This document shows, piece after piece, positions 14,377-14,618 of a stretch of 14,618 nucleotides of DNA. Each line of letters begins with the position of its first letter. The first letter of the stretch is position 1. The notes under the pieces are model-generated. The model did not search any database. It was not told the origin of the DNA and saw only the letters and a program-made list of their open reading frames with translations. The DNA comes from Deltaproteobacteria bacterium (GTDB lineage: Bacteria; Desulfobacterota; Desulfomonilia; UBA1062). The stretch covers positions 1 through 14,618 of the forward strand of contig JAFGTK010000025.1 in the NCBI GenBank assembly GCA_016934135.1. The letters run 5' to 3'. Made by a program: the position numbers and the translations under genes.

Positions 14377-14404
14377 TTGACAGTATCTAAAGCTATGATA
14401 ATCT
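14377..14404 (+). promoter_or_regulatory. Possible upstream promoter, weak
   Basis: A perfect TTGACA (14377-14382) is followed by an AT-rich stretch with TAATCT at 14399-14404 (16-base spacer). The better -10-like words TATGAT and GATAAT are too close (11 and 14 bases). It may be an extra promoter or the upstream AT-rich region of the one at 14442. Confidence 0.25.
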
Positions 14405-14441
14405 TTAAATTATTTTGTTTATTTTTGGTTGAGTTTAGTGC

Positions 14442-14470
14442 TTGACATAACCTTTTTTTTACCGTAGAAG
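14442..14470 (+). promoter_or_regulatory. Candidate rRNA-operon promoter
   Basis: TTGACA (14442-14447), a 17-base spacer containing an 8-T run, then TAGAAG (14465-14470) and a GC-rich GGGC discriminator. The upstream 40 bases are very AT-rich (TTTAAATTATTTTGTTTATT), like an UP element. The boxA follows at once. It points off the right end of the window. Confidence 0.5.
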
Positions 14471-14475
14471 GGGCA

Positions 14476-14513
14476 TGCTCTTTAACAATAGAAGACATCA
14501 TCAACGAGTTGAT
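14476..14513 (+). promoter_or_regulatory. boxA antitermination site with adjacent short inverted repeat, probable rRNA leader
   Basis: TGCTCTTTAACAA (14476-14488) is identical to the E. coli rrn boxA that recruits NusB/NusE for ribosomal RNA antitermination. Twelve bases on, ATCAACGAGTTGAT (14500-14513) is a perfect inverted repeat that could form a small hairpin. No 16S gene is reached: 105 bases follow to the window end with no gene visible, ending in another TTGACA (14612-14617). Confidence 0.6.
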
Positions 14514-14618
14514 AGCAACTTTTTAGCACGTCTGTTTAATATATCCGGATATGCTGATCTTATCAAAGGCAGTGGTAAATCAAGACAAAATTATTTGTTG
14601 GCATAATGATCTTGACAT

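Noticed and set aside
1..14618. Insertion sequences, CRISPR arrays, tRNA genes, defence or toxin-antitoxin systems
   Set aside because: No transposase, repeat-spacer pattern, cloverleaf or toxin-antitoxin pair was recognised on reading both strands. A tRNA just outside the window cannot be excluded.

Overview
The window looks like a chromosomal segment of an anaerobic bacterium of the Desulfobacterota (old Deltaproteobacteria) type. This is an inference from gene content: a Rnf complex beside an Nfn-type bifurcating oxidoreductase, a hydrogenase-associated DRTGG protein, RNase Y, flagellar-type FliK/FlhX proteins, and the zapA-6S RNA-5-FCL order also seen in proteobacteria. I cannot name a genus. 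Nothing looks like a phage, transposon, CRISPR array or tRNA gene.

Left third, + strand (1-5000): one tight energy-metabolism operon. It runs from the 3' end of rnfC through rnfD, rnfG and rnfE, then nfnA, nfnB and a small DRTGG-domain gene, and closes with a strong intrinsic terminator at about 4970-5000. Rnf couples reduced ferredoxin:NAD+ oxidoreduction to ion movement across the membrane. Nfn links NADH, ferredoxin and NADPH by flavin-based electron bifurcation. Co-transcription would make the operon a redox-balancing unit. rnfA and rnfB, which often follow rnfE, are not present there.

Middle (5040-8470): a four-gene + strand cluster of flagellar-export character follows. It contains a charged small protein, a membrane-anchored DUF2802-like protein, a FliK-like protein and a stand-alone FlhB C-domain (FlhX). 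A sigma-28-like promoter candidate sits in front of it. After it come a DUF3332 lipoprotein (+) and a convergent TRL-like lipoprotein (-), separated by about 390 bp of non-coding DNA rich in inverted repeats.

Right half (8470-14618): on the - strand a GAF-domain gene is followed immediately by ychF. Divergently, on the + strand, come a ZapB-like coiled-coil gene and zapA, a well-formed 6S RNA gene, 5-formyltetrahydrofolate cyclo-ligase, RNase Y (rny) and tyrosyl-tRNA synthetase (tyrS). The last 260 bp hold promoter-like TTGACA motifs and an exact boxA antitermination sequence, which suggests that an rRNA operon begins just beyond the window.
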